This document shows, in pieces, positions 42,530 through 51,967 of a stretch of DNA of 64,000 nucleotides. The stretch comes from Sphingobacterium phlebotomi. GTDB taxonomy: Bacteria; Bacteroidota; Bacteroidia; Sphingobacteriales; Sphingobacteriaceae. The first letter of the stretch is position 1. Each line of letters opens with the position of its first letter. The position numbers and the translations under genes were made by a program. The notes beneath the pieces are model-generated. The model did no database searches. It saw only the letters and a list, made by a program, of their open reading frames with translations, and was not told the origin of the DNA. Location: NCBI RefSeq assembly GCF_008180195.1, contig NZ_VTAV01000017.1, positions 49,830 through 113,829 of the forward strand, in the 5' to 3' direction.

Positions 42530-43714
42530 ATGGATAATCATGTGGACGACACCAAGTCGATATACACTTTACCTTTTATTTTATTATGTCTGAGCTCGCT
42601 TCTGTTTTGTGCGAGCTTCAATATGATTATTCCCGAGTTGCCGAACCACCTCAGCCAGATGGGTGGGGCCGAACATAAGGGATTGATTATTGCACTTTTT
42701 ACGTTAACAGCTGGTATATCCCGTCCTTTCAGCGGTAAGCTTACCGATCGTTGGGGTCGAGTTCCCGTGATGGCCATTGGTTCTACCGTGTGTTTTGTCT
42801 GTGGCTTTCTCTATCCCCTTCTCAGCTCTGTAGCCGGCTTTTTCTTTCTTCGGCTTGTCCACGGCTTTTCAACAGGCTTCAAACCCACCGCAACTGCCGC
42901 CTACATCGCTGACATTATACCACAAAGCCGCTGGGGCGAAGCCTTGGGTATGCACGGACTAGCATTTGCAGTGGGTAGTGCTATTGGTCCTGCTATCGGT
43001 AGCTACATCGCTAAAGATTACGGTATCGACTTTATGTTTTACTGTTCATCCGCCTTTGCATTGCTTTCCATTCTCATTGTGATACGCATGGGAGAAACAT
43101 TGATTGACAAGCAAAGATTCTCTTTAAGCATGCTTCGAATCAATAGAGGAGAGATCATTGAATGGCGTGCCATTCCTGCTGGCATCGTAACACTACTTTC
43201 CTATTCAGGATACGGCGTTATCCTCACGTTGATACCGGATTGGAGCGACTATTTAGGCATTAGCAATAAAGGCTTATTCTTTACAGCTTATACGTTGGCT
43301 TCGATCAGCATCCGTTTTATCTCAGGGAAAGTATCAGACCGTTATGGTCGGATACGCGTTATGTATGTCGGGATTGTCATTATCTCCATTTCGTTGTTGC
43401 TGTTAGGATTAGGCAACTCTGTAGAGGGGCTAATTTTGGGTGCCGTCGTGTATGGCATAGGAGGCGGTATCCTCTCCCCGGCCGTCAATGCGTGGACGAT
43501 AGATCTTAGTTCGCCACAGCATCGGGGGAAAGCGATGGCAACGATGTATATTGCTTTAGAAATAGGTATCGGTGGAGGTGCACTCTTAGCTGGATATATT
43601 TATCGTGATGAGATTAGCAAAATTCCTACTATATTTATACTCAATAGCATCATCATATTTTTAGCCTTTTTTTATGTATTGCGTTGGGATATAAAAAACA
43701 AAAGAGACCATTAA
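42530..43714 (+). CDS. MFS transporter
   Basis: A 394-aa inner-membrane transporter with about 12 hydrophobic segments. The family signature between segments 2 and 3 is visible as GKLTDRWGRVPVMAIG, with its symmetrical partner GKVSDRYGRIRVMYVG in the second half. Motif 5 appears as HGLAFAVGSAIGPAIGS. The overall pattern resembles drug or metabolite efflux pumps, but the substrate is unknown. The second AI-2E permease starts 31 nt downstream. Confidence 0.88.
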   Translation: MDNHVDDTKSIYTLPFILLCLSSLLFCASFNMIIPELPNHLSQMGGAEHKGLIIALFTLTAGISRPFSGKLTDRWGRVPVMAIGSTVCFVCGFLYPLLSSVAGFFFLRLVHGFSTGFKPTATAAYIADIIPQSRWGEALGMHGLAFAVGSAIGPAIGSYIAKDYGIDFMFYCSSAFALLSILIVIRMGETLIDKQRFSLSMLRINRGEIIEWRAIPAGIVTLLSYSGYGVILTLIPDWSDYLGISNKGLFFTAYTLASISIRFISGKVSDRYGRIRVMYVGIVIISISLLLLGLGNSVEGLILGAVVYGIGGGILSPAVNAWTIDLSSPQHRGKAMATMYIALEIGIGGGALLAGYIYRDEISKIPTIFILNSIIIFLAFFYVLRWDIKNKRDH

Positions 43715-43745
43715 TCGTTTTTACTTACAATTAAGAAATCTTAAC

Positions 43746-45008
43746 ATGGACAACAAATCTAAAAAATACCCCTATTCGCTTGATTTAGCCTCGAGCTTCA
43801 TCGCTATGGCACTTTTGCTGGCTTTCATGTACGTAACGCAGAGCGTTCTCGTTCCGCTACTGTTTTCCATCCTCATATCGATCTCGTTGTTTCCCCTCGC
43901 TCGTTTCCTGGAGCGTCTTCGTTTGGGTAAAGCCTTTGCCGCTATACTTTCCGTGCTTATCGCCATCTCGATCATCTGGGCGATCGGATGGTTTATCGTC
44001 CATCAGAGTATCATTATCGGTAAAGATGCCTCCGCTATAACAGCCAAGGTAATGTCGGTATTGGAACGTGCACAGGCGTGGGTGGAACAGAGCTTCGGGA
44101 TTGAGCGCAGCGAGATTATGAATCAACTTCGAGACCAGGGGAATAAAATGGCTTCCAATGCAGGCAGTGTTGTTACGGCTACGTTCGGTTCTATCGGTAA
44201 TATGGTTGCTGGTGTTGTTTTGGTACCGCTGTTTAGTTTTTTCTTGTTGTATTATCGGGATTTCTTTCGGGAATTCTTTTTTAGAGCGTTTAAAAGCGTT
44301 CCTCACACGAAGGTTGACACGACGTTGAACAAGATATATGATGTGGTACAAAGTTATCTATTGGGTTTGATAACGGTAATGGGTATTGTTGCTGTGCTAA
44401 ATACCGTCGGCCTGATGGCTATGGGTATTGAGTATGCCTGGTTTTTTGGTACACTAGCTTCGTTGTTGATGCTACTCCCCTATATCGGGATCGCCATCGG
44501 TTCTATTTTACCAGCCCTATTTGCATTGGCTGTAAAAGACAGCGCTTGGTATGCTATCGGGGTTGTTGCCTGGTTTCAAGTCGTCCAATTTTTGGAAGGG
44601 AATATTATAACACCAAATATTGTAGGCAGTAAAGTCAGTATCAATCCGCTGATGGCCATTATAGCCATACTATTGGGTGGTATGTTATTCGGACTTTCTG
44701 GTTTGATTCTCGCCTTGCCATTAACGGCAACCATTAAAGTTCTCTTTGACGCTATTCCCACGATGGAGGCTTTTGGCTTCTTAATCGGCGAACCAGAAAA
44801 GGAACATCTAAAAAGAAACTCGACGCAGGTTTTACTCATGAAATGGGGTGTTGTCAGAAAACCTAAAAGTTCGAAAAAGGTGGAGGTCGAGATGGAAGTC
44901 GACACGGAGGCCGTCCCGGAAACTGTCACGATGAAATATAAGGAAATTCATGAATCGGAAGAGTTACCGAAAGAAGATAGTGACGTTGATGCTAATTCAA
45001 AATCTTAA
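43746..45008 (+). CDS. AI-2E family transporter, copy 2, with acidic C-terminal tail
   Basis: A 420-aa permease. It shows the same architecture as the copy at 12.7 kb: paired N-terminal membrane segments (FIAMALLLAFMYVTQS, FSILISISLFPLARFL), a soluble middle, and a conserved C-terminal block with LLPYIGIAIGSILPALF and GSKVSINPLMAIIAILLGGMLFGLSGLILALP. An extra tail of about 70 residues is rich in Glu and Asp, absent in copy 1. The substrate is unknown. Its last 17 nt overlap holA tail to tail. Confidence 0.86.
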   Translation: MDNKSKKYPYSLDLASSFIAMALLLAFMYVTQSVLVPLLFSILISISLFPLARFLERLRLGKAFAAILSVLIAISIIWAIGWFIVHQSIIIGKDASAITAKVMSVLERAQAWVEQSFGIERSEIMNQLRDQGNKMASNAGSVVTATFGSIGNMVAGVVLVPLFSFFLLYYRDFFREFFFRAFKSVPHTKVDTTLNKIYDVVQSYLLGLITVMGIVAVLNTVGLMAMGIEYAWFFGTLASLLMLLPYIGIAIGSILPALFALAVKDSAWYAIGVVAWFQVVQFLEGNIITPNIVGSKVSINPLMAIIAILLGGMLFGLSGLILALPLTATIKVLFDAIPTMEAFGFLIGEPEKEHLKRNSTQVLLMKWGVVRKPKSSKKVEVEMEVDTEAVPETVTMKYKEIHESEELPKEDSDVDANSKS

Positions 45009-46002
45009 ACACGAGCTCCCGGATAATTTCACCACTTTCGGTAAATGGCCCTACATCCAACCCTTTGGTTTTTAAATCATAAGTACTCAAATGGTGGATG
45101 ACTTCAAATGTCTTTTTGCGATTGAAATTTCGTGCAGCCATTTCATATTCCTTTAGAAAAAAGGTATGCACACCGAGTTGCTTCGAGGCGACTTGCGGCG
45201 ATTTGTCGGGTAGATAATGATACTTTAAGATTTTTGTAAAATAATTACCCAAGTTTCCGATAACGACAGGCAAAGGATTCGATTTAGGGTTTGCAGCGAA
45301 ATAGTCGACGATTTGCATCACTTTCACCGTATTTCTTTTAGCTAAGGCTGATTGCAGCTCGAAAACATTAAAATCTTTACTGATGCCAATATTCTGCTCG
45401 ATATGTAGTGGTTGAATCTCTTGCTCTTTGGGAACATTTAAAATTAACTTATTAATTTCATTTGCTATCTTAGAGAGATCTGTTCCCAAATATTCCGCCA
45501 TCATCGCGGCTGCTTGTGGATGAATTTGTCGCTGAGCAACTCCAAACTGCTCCACGACCCATTCACCTACCTTGTTCTCATAAAGCTTAGCGGACTCGAC
45601 GACAACTCCGGCTTTTTCAAAGGCCTTGTAAATTTTCTTGCGCTTATCGAATTTACTATGCTTGTACGCAAATACCAATATCGTAGTAGGTGTTAGATTT
45701 TCTAGATATTTAAACAATAGGTCTTCTTCCGTTTTCCACTTTAAGTCTTGCGCCTCCTTGATGATAATCAACTGATAGTCACTCATCATCGGGTAGCGTT
45801 TTGCAGCATTCACCACATTCACTATACTCGTATCCTTTCCGTACAGGATGGTCTGATCGAAACCTTTTTGGGCATCATTCAGCACCTGTCCCTCCAATGC
45901 TTCGCTTACCACATCGATATAATAGGATTCATCCCCATGAAGAAGGTACACGGGACTAAATTTTCTTTTTTTGATATCGGAGAGGACTGTATTTGCATTC
46001 AT
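44992..46002 (-). CDS. holA: DNA polymerase III subunit delta
   Basis: Clamp-loader subunit that opens the sliding clamp, 336 aa from the ATG at 46000-46002; the frame extends 11 codons further but MNANTVLSDIKKRKFSPVYLLHGDESYYID is the natural start. YLLHGDESYYID and DYQLIIIKEAQDLKW are typical of HolA, followed by the LGTDLSKIANEINKLIL lid region and a helical collar domain ending GEIIRELVFKIL. Single-gene transcript facing the permease. Confidence 0.92.
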   Translation of the reverse strand: MNANTVLSDIKKRKFSPVYLLHGDESYYIDVVSEALEGQVLNDAQKGFDQTILYGKDTSIVNVVNAAKRYPMMSDYQLIIIKEAQDLKWKTEEDLLFKYLENLTPTTILVFAYKHSKFDKRKKIYKAFEKAGVVVESAKLYENKVGEWVVEQFGVAQRQIHPQAAAMMAEYLGTDLSKIANEINKLILNVPKEQEIQPLHIEQNIGISKDFNVFELQSALAKRNTVKVMQIVDYFAANPKSNPLPVVIGNLGNYFTKILKYHYLPDKSPQVASKQLGVHTFFLKEYEMAARNFNRKKTFEVIHHLSTYDLKTKGLDVGPFTESGEIIRELVFKILN

Positions 46003-46193
46003 ACTATGCGAAAATACGGTTTTTTTTGTGAACACACGGCTTTCTCTGTTTCATAAAAACTCCTATATTTGGATACGTTTGATAACTAACCTCTAAATTG
46101 TAAACACTTTATCTCATTATTTAACTATTTCTGGAACCAACAATAACGGATTTTAGCTAAGAAGATGAACATCCGGCAAATTAAACAGATATT

Positions 46194-46820
46194 ATGAAAA
46201 AATCATTGCTATCTTTAGGTATTGCGATCTTATTCGCGGCTAGCGGCCAAGCGCAAACAGAGTTTGGATTGGAAGCCGGCATTAATTTTCCGACGTATAC
46301 CTATAACAATTCGGAAAATATTGGCGATACAAAGCCCTTAACAAGTTTTTACCTGGCCGGATATCTAGATTCACGTATTGCTTCGGGCGTTTATTTCCAC
46401 CCACAACTTTCCTTACAAGGAAAAGGATCCAAATTGATTGAATCCGAGTTTTTAGGGGGGCAGGAAGTTACCCAGAAAACCATGTGGGTGGATTTTGCCT
46501 TCAATTTTCTGGCTAAAGTGCCTGCGGGTAGTATAGGTAATGTATTTGCAGGTGCAGGACCCTACATAGGATTTACGATAGACGGAACAAATACATATGC
46601 TAATAGTGGGGCCACATCGGCAGTGATCATTTATGACGATAATGCCATGAAAAGTTTCGACTATGGAATCAATTTTTTGGTTGGCTTTAAATTGGGAAAG
46701 CGGTTTTCGCTGAACACCAACTATCGCTTGGGTATGGCCAATATAACCGAGAATAATTACAAATGGTCAGACAACATCAAAAACCGGGTTTTCTCGCTGG
46801 GTATTGGCGTGGCACTTTAG
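46194..46820 (+). CDS. Small outer-membrane beta-barrel protein (porin-family), paralog 3
   Basis: A 208-aa exported protein with signal peptide ending GQAQ near residue 21. The mature part follows the same motif order as the two barrels at 7.0-8.3 kb: EFGLEAGINFP, SFYLAGYLDSR, LQGKGSK, VFAGAGPYIGF, DYGINFLVGFKLG and a hydrophobic C-terminus. It lacks the VYYIPTG block of the other two, so it is the more diverged copy. Function is unknown. Confidence 0.78.
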   Translation: MKKSLLSLGIAILFAASGQAQTEFGLEAGINFPTYTYNNSENIGDTKPLTSFYLAGYLDSRIASGVYFHPQLSLQGKGSKLIESEFLGGQEVTQKTMWVDFAFNFLAKVPAGSIGNVFAGAGPYIGFTIDGTNTYANSGATSAVIIYDDNAMKSFDYGINFLVGFKLGKRFSLNTNYRLGMANITENNYKWSDNIKNRVFSLGIGVAL

Positions 46821-46872
46821 AGGGTATTCGACGTATTTTTCTCTTTTCCCTTTTTAATTTTTATTTTTGTGT

Positions 46873-47340
46873 ATGTTTGAGCCGATCCCTTTGAATTTAC
46901 CCCCTTATTCCTCTAAAATAACGCAAAAGCTTAACAAGTTCTTTATTTTTGATGAGCTGCGCAAAAAAGATTTGGCACTCACACCGGAGGAATGGGTACG
47001 GCAGCATTGGGTACATTATCTCCATAATCACAAAGGCTATCCCAAATCGTTGATGCGCATTGAAGGAGGGTTGAAATTGAATACATTACAAAAACGAAGT
47101 GACCTATTGGTTTTTAACAACAATGGAGAGAAAATACTTTTGGCAGAATTTAAGTCGCCTACTGTCAAAATTACCGAAAAAGTATTTCATCAGATTGCCA
47201 ACTATAACAGCATCCATAAAATACCCTTACTCGTCGTCAGCAATGGTATAGAGCACTATTATTGCAGAATACATTTCGCGGAAAATAGGTTCGAGTTCTT
47301 AGCCGAACTGCCAAATTACAATTCGGTTCTAAATTTGTAG
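46873..47340 (+). CDS. HsdR N-terminal domain-like protein (PD-(D/E)XK nuclease-like), orphan
   Basis: A 155-aa protein made of the domain found at the N-terminus of type I restriction subunit HsdR. I start at the ATG at 46873 (MFEPIPLNLP). PD-(D/E)XK-type residues are visible as Asp77 (KRSDLLVF), Glu92 and Lys94 (LLAEFKSP), with Glu64 in RIEGGL upstream. No helicase, methylase or specificity gene is nearby, so it is not a complete restriction system. Comparable orphan proteins are widespread in Bacteroidota core genomes; their role is unknown. Confidence 0.8.
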   Translation: MFEPIPLNLPPYSSKITQKLNKFFIFDELRKKDLALTPEEWVRQHWVHYLHNHKGYPKSLMRIEGGLKLNTLQKRSDLLVFNNNGEKILLAEFKSPTVKITEKVFHQIANYNSIHKIPLLVVSNGIEHYYCRIHFAENRFEFLAELPNYNSVLNL

Positions 47341-47398
47341 AGCATATTGAAATTATAATTTTATATTAGTCTTTAGAAAATAGAAAAAACAGAACAAC

Positions 47399-48097
47399 AT
47401 GAATATAGATAAAAACGAATTTAGAAAATATGCCATCAAGCATCATCGTATCGGAAGTCAGCACGTAGATGGTTTTATCTCCCGTGTACAAAATAATATA
47501 CCGACAAACCTCACGCCTTACATTATTGAGGAGCGTCAGTTAAATGTGGCGCAGATGGACGTGTTTTCACGTTTGATGATGGATCGCATTATTTTTCTAG
47601 GGGACGCCATTAACGACCAGGTAGCCAATATTGTACAGGCACAATTGCTGTTTTTACAGTCCACCGATGCCCAACGCGATATTCAGATTTATATTAACTC
47701 GCCTGGTGGTAGTGTATATGCCGGATTAGGCATTTATGATACCATGCAGTACATTGCACCGGACGTAGCCACTATCTGTACCGGAATGGCAGCTTCGATG
47801 GGAGCTGTGTTGTTGGTCGCAGGAGCGAAAGGTAAACGTGCTGCCTTAAGACACGCTCGTGTAATGATTCACCAACCGTCTGGCGGAGCGCAAGGTGTTG
47901 CTGCCGATATGGAGATCAATTTGCGCGAAATGTTGAAGTTAAAAGAAGAATTGTATACCATCATTTCAGAACATTCCGGTCAATCCTACGAATGGGTAGA
48001 AAAGTCATCTGATCGTGATTATTGGATGAAAGCACTGGAAGCCAAAGAGTTTGGTATGATTGATGAGGTATTATTACCAAAAAAAGAAGTTAAATAA
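47399..48097 (+). CDS. clpP: ATP-dependent Clp protease proteolytic subunit
   Basis: Serine protease core of ClpXP, 232 aa. The catalytic triad can be placed at Ser133 (TGMAASMGAVLL), His158 (RVMIHQPSGG) and Asp207 (DRDYW), with the same spacing as in E. coli. The conserved INSPGGSVYAGLGIYDTMQ block precedes the serine. The N-terminus is about 25 residues longer than in E. coli, as is common in this phylum. clpX follows 10 nt downstream. Confidence 0.97.
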   Translation: MNIDKNEFRKYAIKHHRIGSQHVDGFISRVQNNIPTNLTPYIIEERQLNVAQMDVFSRLMMDRIIFLGDAINDQVANIVQAQLLFLQSTDAQRDIQIYINSPGGSVYAGLGIYDTMQYIAPDVATICTGMAASMGAVLLVAGAKGKRAALRHARVMIHQPSGGAQGVAADMEINLREMLKLKEELYTIISEHSGQSYEWVEKSSDRDYWMKALEAKEFGMIDEVLLPKKEVK

Positions 48098-48107
48098 CCA
48101 TTAATCA

Positions 48108-49358
48108 ATGAGTAAGATTAATAACAGAGATATCCGTTGCTCCTTTTGCGGTATCAGTAAAAATGATGCGCAGATGCTTATTGCGGGTGATGGAGCTCAC
48201 ATTTGTGATCGTTGCGTGACGCAGGCTGGTGAAATTCTGGCAGAAGAACTGAAACAACGAAAAAGTAAATCTTTGCAAACAACCCTAAAACTGGTCCGTC
48301 CTACAGAAATAAAGCAACACCTTGACCAATATGTGATCGGTCAAGACGATGCAAAAAAAGTAATTTCCGTTGCTGTATACAACCATTACAAACGATTGAA
48401 CCAAAAGGTGGATAAAGATGAGATTGAAATCGAAAAATCCAACCTTATTATCGTAGGAGAAACCGGAACCGGAAAAACGCTGTTGGCAAAAACAGTCGCA
48501 AAGATATTGAATGTTCCCTTTTGTATCGTTGATGCTACTGTTTTGACAGAGGCGGGTTACGTTGGGGAAGATGTGGAGAGCATTTTAACCCGTCTGTTGC
48601 AAGCGGCGGATTATGATGTTGCAGCGGCCGAAAGGGGTATTATCTATATCGATGAGATTGATAAAATCGCCCGCAAGAGCGACAACCCATCTATTACGCG
48701 GGATGTATCAGGAGAGGGTGTTCAGCAAGCGTTACTGAAAATTCTAGAAGGCACGAACGTCAACGTTCCTCCTCAAGGAGGTCGTAAACATCCCGACCAG
48801 AAAATGATTTCCGTTAATACCAGTAACATTCTCTTCCTTTGTGGAGGAGCATTTGATGGTATTCAAAAGAAAATAGCCAATCGCTTGCGTACGCAGACAG
48901 TAGGTTATAAAATGAAAGAGGAAGAACAAGATGTCGATCTTAACAACTTGTATAAATATATCACGCCATTAGACCTAAAGAACTTCGGGCTTATTCCCGA
49001 GCTAATTGGTCGCTTGCCGGTATTGACGTATTTAAATCCATTGGATAAAGAAACATTGTTAAGTATCTTAACAGAGCCTAAAAATTCCTTAATCAAGCAA
49101 TACGTTAAGTTATTCCAGTACGAGGACATTGAGTTAGTCTTCGATAAAGATGTTTATGATTTCATTGTGGATAAAGCGTGGGAGTTCAAATTAGGCGCAC
49201 GAGGATTGCGCAGCATTTGCGAAGCGATCATGCTTGATGCGATGTTTGAGCTACCGACAAGTAAAGAGGTCGATGATGCAAAAGTTCTGCACATTACGCT
49301 CGATTACGCGAAGCAAAAGTTTGCAAAATCAGACATAAAAAAATTACACGTCGCTTGA
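48108..49358 (+). CDS. clpX: ATP-dependent Clp protease ATP-binding subunit ClpX
   Basis: AAA+ unfoldase that feeds substrates to ClpP, 416 aa. The N-terminal zinc domain has Cys11, Cys14, Cys33 and Cys36. Walker A GETGTGKT is at 117-124, Walker B IIYIDEIDKIA follows, and the ClpP-contact loop appears near IGR (LIPELIGRLPVLTYL). It is the second gene of the clpP-clpX operon and is followed by a strong terminator. Confidence 0.98.
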   Translation: MSKINNRDIRCSFCGISKNDAQMLIAGDGAHICDRCVTQAGEILAEELKQRKSKSLQTTLKLVRPTEIKQHLDQYVIGQDDAKKVISVAVYNHYKRLNQKVDKDEIEIEKSNLIIVGETGTGKTLLAKTVAKILNVPFCIVDATVLTEAGYVGEDVESILTRLLQAADYDVAAAERGIIYIDEIDKIARKSDNPSITRDVSGEGVQQALLKILEGTNVNVPPQGGRKHPDQKMISVNTSNILFLCGGAFDGIQKKIANRLRTQTVGYKMKEEEQDVDLNNLYKYITPLDLKNFGLIPELIGRLPVLTYLNPLDKETLLSILTEPKNSLIKQYVKLFQYEDIELVFDKDVYDFIVDKAWEFKLGARGLRSICEAIMLDAMFELPTSKEVDDAKVLHITLDYAKQKFAKSDIKKLHVA

Positions 49359-49363
49359 TATCG

Positions 49364-49395
49364 AAAAATCCCTCAACAAGTTGAGGGATTTTTTT
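49364..49395 (+). terminator. Intrinsic terminator after clpX
   Basis: A perfect 13-bp stem (49364-49376 with 49381-49393) with loop CAAG ends in a T-run, 5 nt after the clpX stop codon. Confidence 0.93.
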
Positions 49396-49427
49396 AAAAC
49401 TATTGTTTTACCCATTGAAAAGCGCTT

Positions 49428-50246
49428 ATGACGAAAAAGAAAAAAACAGTAGAAACACCGGTCACACCGGGATTAAGTACGAAAGAAGATATTGTTACCA
49501 ACTGGTTGCCCCGTTATACGGGATGTCCGCTAGAAGAGTTTGAGCCCTATGTTTTGCTGACAAACTTTTCGAAATATGTCAGAATGTTTTCCGAGATGCA
49601 TGATAACGCGCCTATTTACGGTGAAGATAAAGCTATGCAGGCTTGTACAGCCAGCGGCATAACCATGATCAATTTCGGCATGGGAAGCCCGATGGCGGCT
49701 ACAGTGATGGATCTTTTATCTGCCATCGCTCCAAAGGCCGTCTTGTTTCTAGGTAAAACCGGTGGATTAAAAAAGAAAATTCCCGTCGGCGAGCTTATAT
49801 TACCCATTGCCGCCGTGCGGGGGGAGGGTACATCCAACGATTATTTTCCGCCTGAAGTTCCGTCGCTCCCTGCCTTCGCTTTACAAAAAGCAATCTCTAC
49901 AACAATCCGGGATTATTCGTTGGATTATTGGACAGGTACAGTCTATACAACTAACAGGCGTGTGTGGGAACATGATAAAGCTTTTAAGAAATACCTAAAG
50001 AGTATCCGTGCTATGGCTGTCGATATGGAAACAGCAACCATATTTAGCGTCGGCTTCGCTAATAAAATTCCAACCGGAGCTCTTCTATTGGTCTCGGATC
50101 AGCCTATGGTACCAGATGGTGTAAAAACGGCGGAAAGTGACCTCACTGTAACGCAGAAATATGTAGAAACCCATCTGAAAATTGGTATTGATGCTTTAAA
50201 ACAACTGATCAATAATGGGTTAACTGTTAAACATCTGAAGTTTTAA
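49428..50246 (+). CDS. AMP nucleosidase
   Basis: Purine-nucleoside-phosphorylase-fold enzyme expected to split AMP into adenine and ribose 5-phosphate, 272 aa. Key blocks are TASGITMINFGMGSP, VLFLGKTGGLKKKIPVGELILP, and the base/ribose-binding MAVDMETATIFSVGF with a later SDQPM loop. This short form is usual in Bacteroidota and lacks the extra N-terminal domain of the E. coli enzyme. It is convergent with the DivIC-like gene 12 nt away. Confidence 0.88.
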   Translation: MTKKKKTVETPVTPGLSTKEDIVTNWLPRYTGCPLEEFEPYVLLTNFSKYVRMFSEMHDNAPIYGEDKAMQACTASGITMINFGMGSPMAATVMDLLSAIAPKAVLFLGKTGGLKKKIPVGELILPIAAVRGEGTSNDYFPPEVPSLPAFALQKAISTTIRDYSLDYWTGTVYTTNRRVWEHDKAFKKYLKSIRAMAVDMETATIFSVGFANKIPTGALLLVSDQPMVPDGVKTAESDLTVTQKYVETHLKIGIDALKQLINNGLTVKHLKF

Positions 50247-50258
50247 GATTTAGGTATA

Positions 50259-50555
50259 TTATTTCTGCTCGACTTGCTGGATAACGTAAATATCTTCGTT
50301 ATCCTTTTTCATTTTGTAACGTTCTCTTGCTATACGTTGAATTTCAGAAGGATTGTATTGGACATCTTTGATCGCTTTCTCTATCCTCGTGATCTCAGAT
50401 TCGTAAAATTTCTTTTCGTGTTCCAATTTATTTTTTTCTTGTTGGTAGGAGAACTGGGTGCTGAAATCGTACCTATCGAAAAAGCACATCCAAATAAAAA
50501 ACGCCACACCAGCAATAAGGTATTTATTCTGAATCAATGCAAGAAAACGTTCCAT
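50259..50555 (-). CDS. Septum formation initiator family protein (DivIC/FtsB-like)
   Basis: A 98-aa bitopic protein. One membrane segment lies near residues 11-26, followed by a coiled coil (FSYQQEKNKLEHEKKFYESEITRIEKAI) and the conserved NPSEIQRIARERYKMKKDNEDIYVI end. FtsB/DivIC proteins join FtsL and FtsQ in the divisome. It follows eno on the same strand, as in many bacteria, though a strong terminator separates them here. Confidence 0.88.
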   Translation of the reverse strand: MERFLALIQNKYLIAGVAFFIWMCFFDRYDFSTQFSYQQEKNKLEHEKKFYESEITRIEKAIKDVQYNPSEIQRIARERYKMKKDNEDIYVIQQVEQK

Positions 50556-50600
50556 AGAGGCAAAATTAAAAATCCTGATATAAAAGTAACATAAATTAAT

Positions 50601-50640
50601 AATAAAAAGAAAGGGAGGCTAACCTCCCTTTCTTTTTATT
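50601..50640 (-). terminator. Intrinsic terminator of eno
   Basis: A perfect 18-bp stem (50623-50640 with 50601-50618) with a 4-nt loop directly follows the eno stop codon on the minus strand and ends in an AT-rich tail. It separates eno from the DivIC-like gene. Confidence 0.9.
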
Positions 50641-51934
50641 ATTTGATTGCGTATTTGAAGTTCTTGCCGATAAAACGTGCATTACCGCCTAATTCTTCCT
50701 CGATGCGTAATAACTGATTGTATTTCGCCATACGATCAGAACGTGACGCCGATCCTGTTTTAATCTGTCCACAGTTTAATGCGACAGCCAGATCAGCAAT
50801 TGTTGAATCTTCTGTTTCTCCTGAACGGTGAGACATCACGGAAGTATAACCAGAGTTCTGCGCTAGCGAAACAGCATTAATAGTTTCCGTTAACGAACCG
50901 ATCTGATTAACCTTTACCAAAATAGAGTTTGCGGTATGGTTATCGATACCTTGCTGCAAACGTTTGGTATTCGTTACAAACAAATCGTCACCTACCAATT
51001 GTACGCGGTTACCGATTTTTTCCGTTAACAATTTCCAACCTGCCCAATCGTCTTCCTGCATACCATCTTCGATAGAGATAATCGGGTATTTTTGTGTTAG
51101 TTCTTCTAAATAAGCCGCTTGTTCTTCTGATGTACGAACTGCGCCATTTGCCCCTTCAAATTTAGTATAGTCGTATTTACCATCTACATAAAATTCCGAA
51201 GAAGCACAATCCAATGCTAAACAAATATCAGTACCTGGTTTATAACCTGCTGTTTCAATTGCCTTCAAAATGGTTTCAATCGCATCTTCCGTACCATCAA
51301 ATGTTGGAGCGAAACCTCCTTCGTCTCCTACCGCAGTAGATAGATTACGGTCGTGTAAAATTTTCTTTAAGTTATGGAAAACTTCTGTTCCCCAGCGTAG
51401 TGCTTCGGAGAAGGAAGGTGCCCCAACAGGCATAACCATAAATTCCTGAAAAGCAATAGGCGCATCGGAATGTGAGCCACCATTAACGATGTTCATCATC
51501 GGAATAGGCAATGTATTCGCATTGACACCTCCAATATAACGGTATAACGGCTGGTGAGATTCTTGAGCAGCTGCCTTAGCTACAGCCAACGATACACCGA
51601 GTATAGCATTCGCGCCCAAACTTCCTTTATTGTCCAGACCATCTAAATCAATCATGATTTTGTCAATTGTATTCTGTTCGAACACATCAACACCCTTCAG
51701 TGCCTCGGCAATTTTTGTATTTACGTTTTCTACTGCCTTCAAGACACCTTTACCCAGGTATCTGGTTTTATCGCCATCACGTAATTCAACTGCTTCGTGT
51801 ACACCTGTAGAAGCACCGGATGGTACCGCTGCACGACCAACAAAACCATTTTGTGTTGTTACATCTACTTCAACTGTCGGGTTTCCGCGCGAATCAAGAA
51901 TCTGGCGCGCATGAACATCAATTATTAAACTCAT
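50639..51934 (-). CDS. eno: Enolase
   Basis: Glycolytic enzyme that converts 2-phosphoglycerate to phosphoenolpyruvate, 431 aa. The start MSLIIDVHARQILDSRGNPTVEVDV is canonical. GSHSDAPIAFQEFMVMPVGA, the metal ligand blocks LALDCASSEF, IISIEDGMQEDDW and VQLVGDDLFVTN, and the catalytic SHRSGETEDSTIADLAVA are all present. A good promoter with an overlapping palindrome lies about 50-85 nt upstream. Confidence 0.98.
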   Translation of the reverse strand: MSLIIDVHARQILDSRGNPTVEVDVTTQNGFVGRAAVPSGASTGVHEAVELRDGDKTRYLGKGVLKAVENVNTKIAEALKGVDVFEQNTIDKIMIDLDGLDNKGSLGANAILGVSLAVAKAAAQESHQPLYRYIGGVNANTLPIPMMNIVNGGSHSDAPIAFQEFMVMPVGAPSFSEALRWGTEVFHNLKKILHDRNLSTAVGDEGGFAPTFDGTEDAIETILKAIETAGYKPGTDICLALDCASSEFYVDGKYDYTKFEGANGAVRTSEEQAAYLEELTQKYPIISIEDGMQEDDWAGWKLLTEKIGNRVQLVGDDLFVTNTKRLQQGIDNHTANSILVKVNQIGSLTETINAVSLAQNSGYTSVMSHRSGETEDSTIADLAVALNCGQIKTGSASRSDRMAKYNQLLRIEEELGGNARFIGKNFKYAIK

Positions 51935-51967
51935 TTTTTATTATCTTATATTAGTTTCTTTCCCAAT

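Noticed and set aside
42475..42594. 39-codon plus-strand frame upstream of and overlapping the MFS transporter start
   Set aside because: Its second half is simply the transporter's N-terminal codons in another frame, and no promoter or family pattern supports it.
46862..46869. Exact TATTTTTG just before the HsdR-N-like gene, suggesting a second leaderless gene
   Set aside because: The -7 ends only 3 nt before the ATG and no -33 element lies about 20 nt upstream; in AT-rich sequence this can be chance, so it is not listed as a promoter.
46873..47340. Type I restriction system suggested by the HsdR-N-like domain
   Set aside because: No helicase motor, methylase or specificity gene is present; neighbours are clpP, holA and a beta-barrel.
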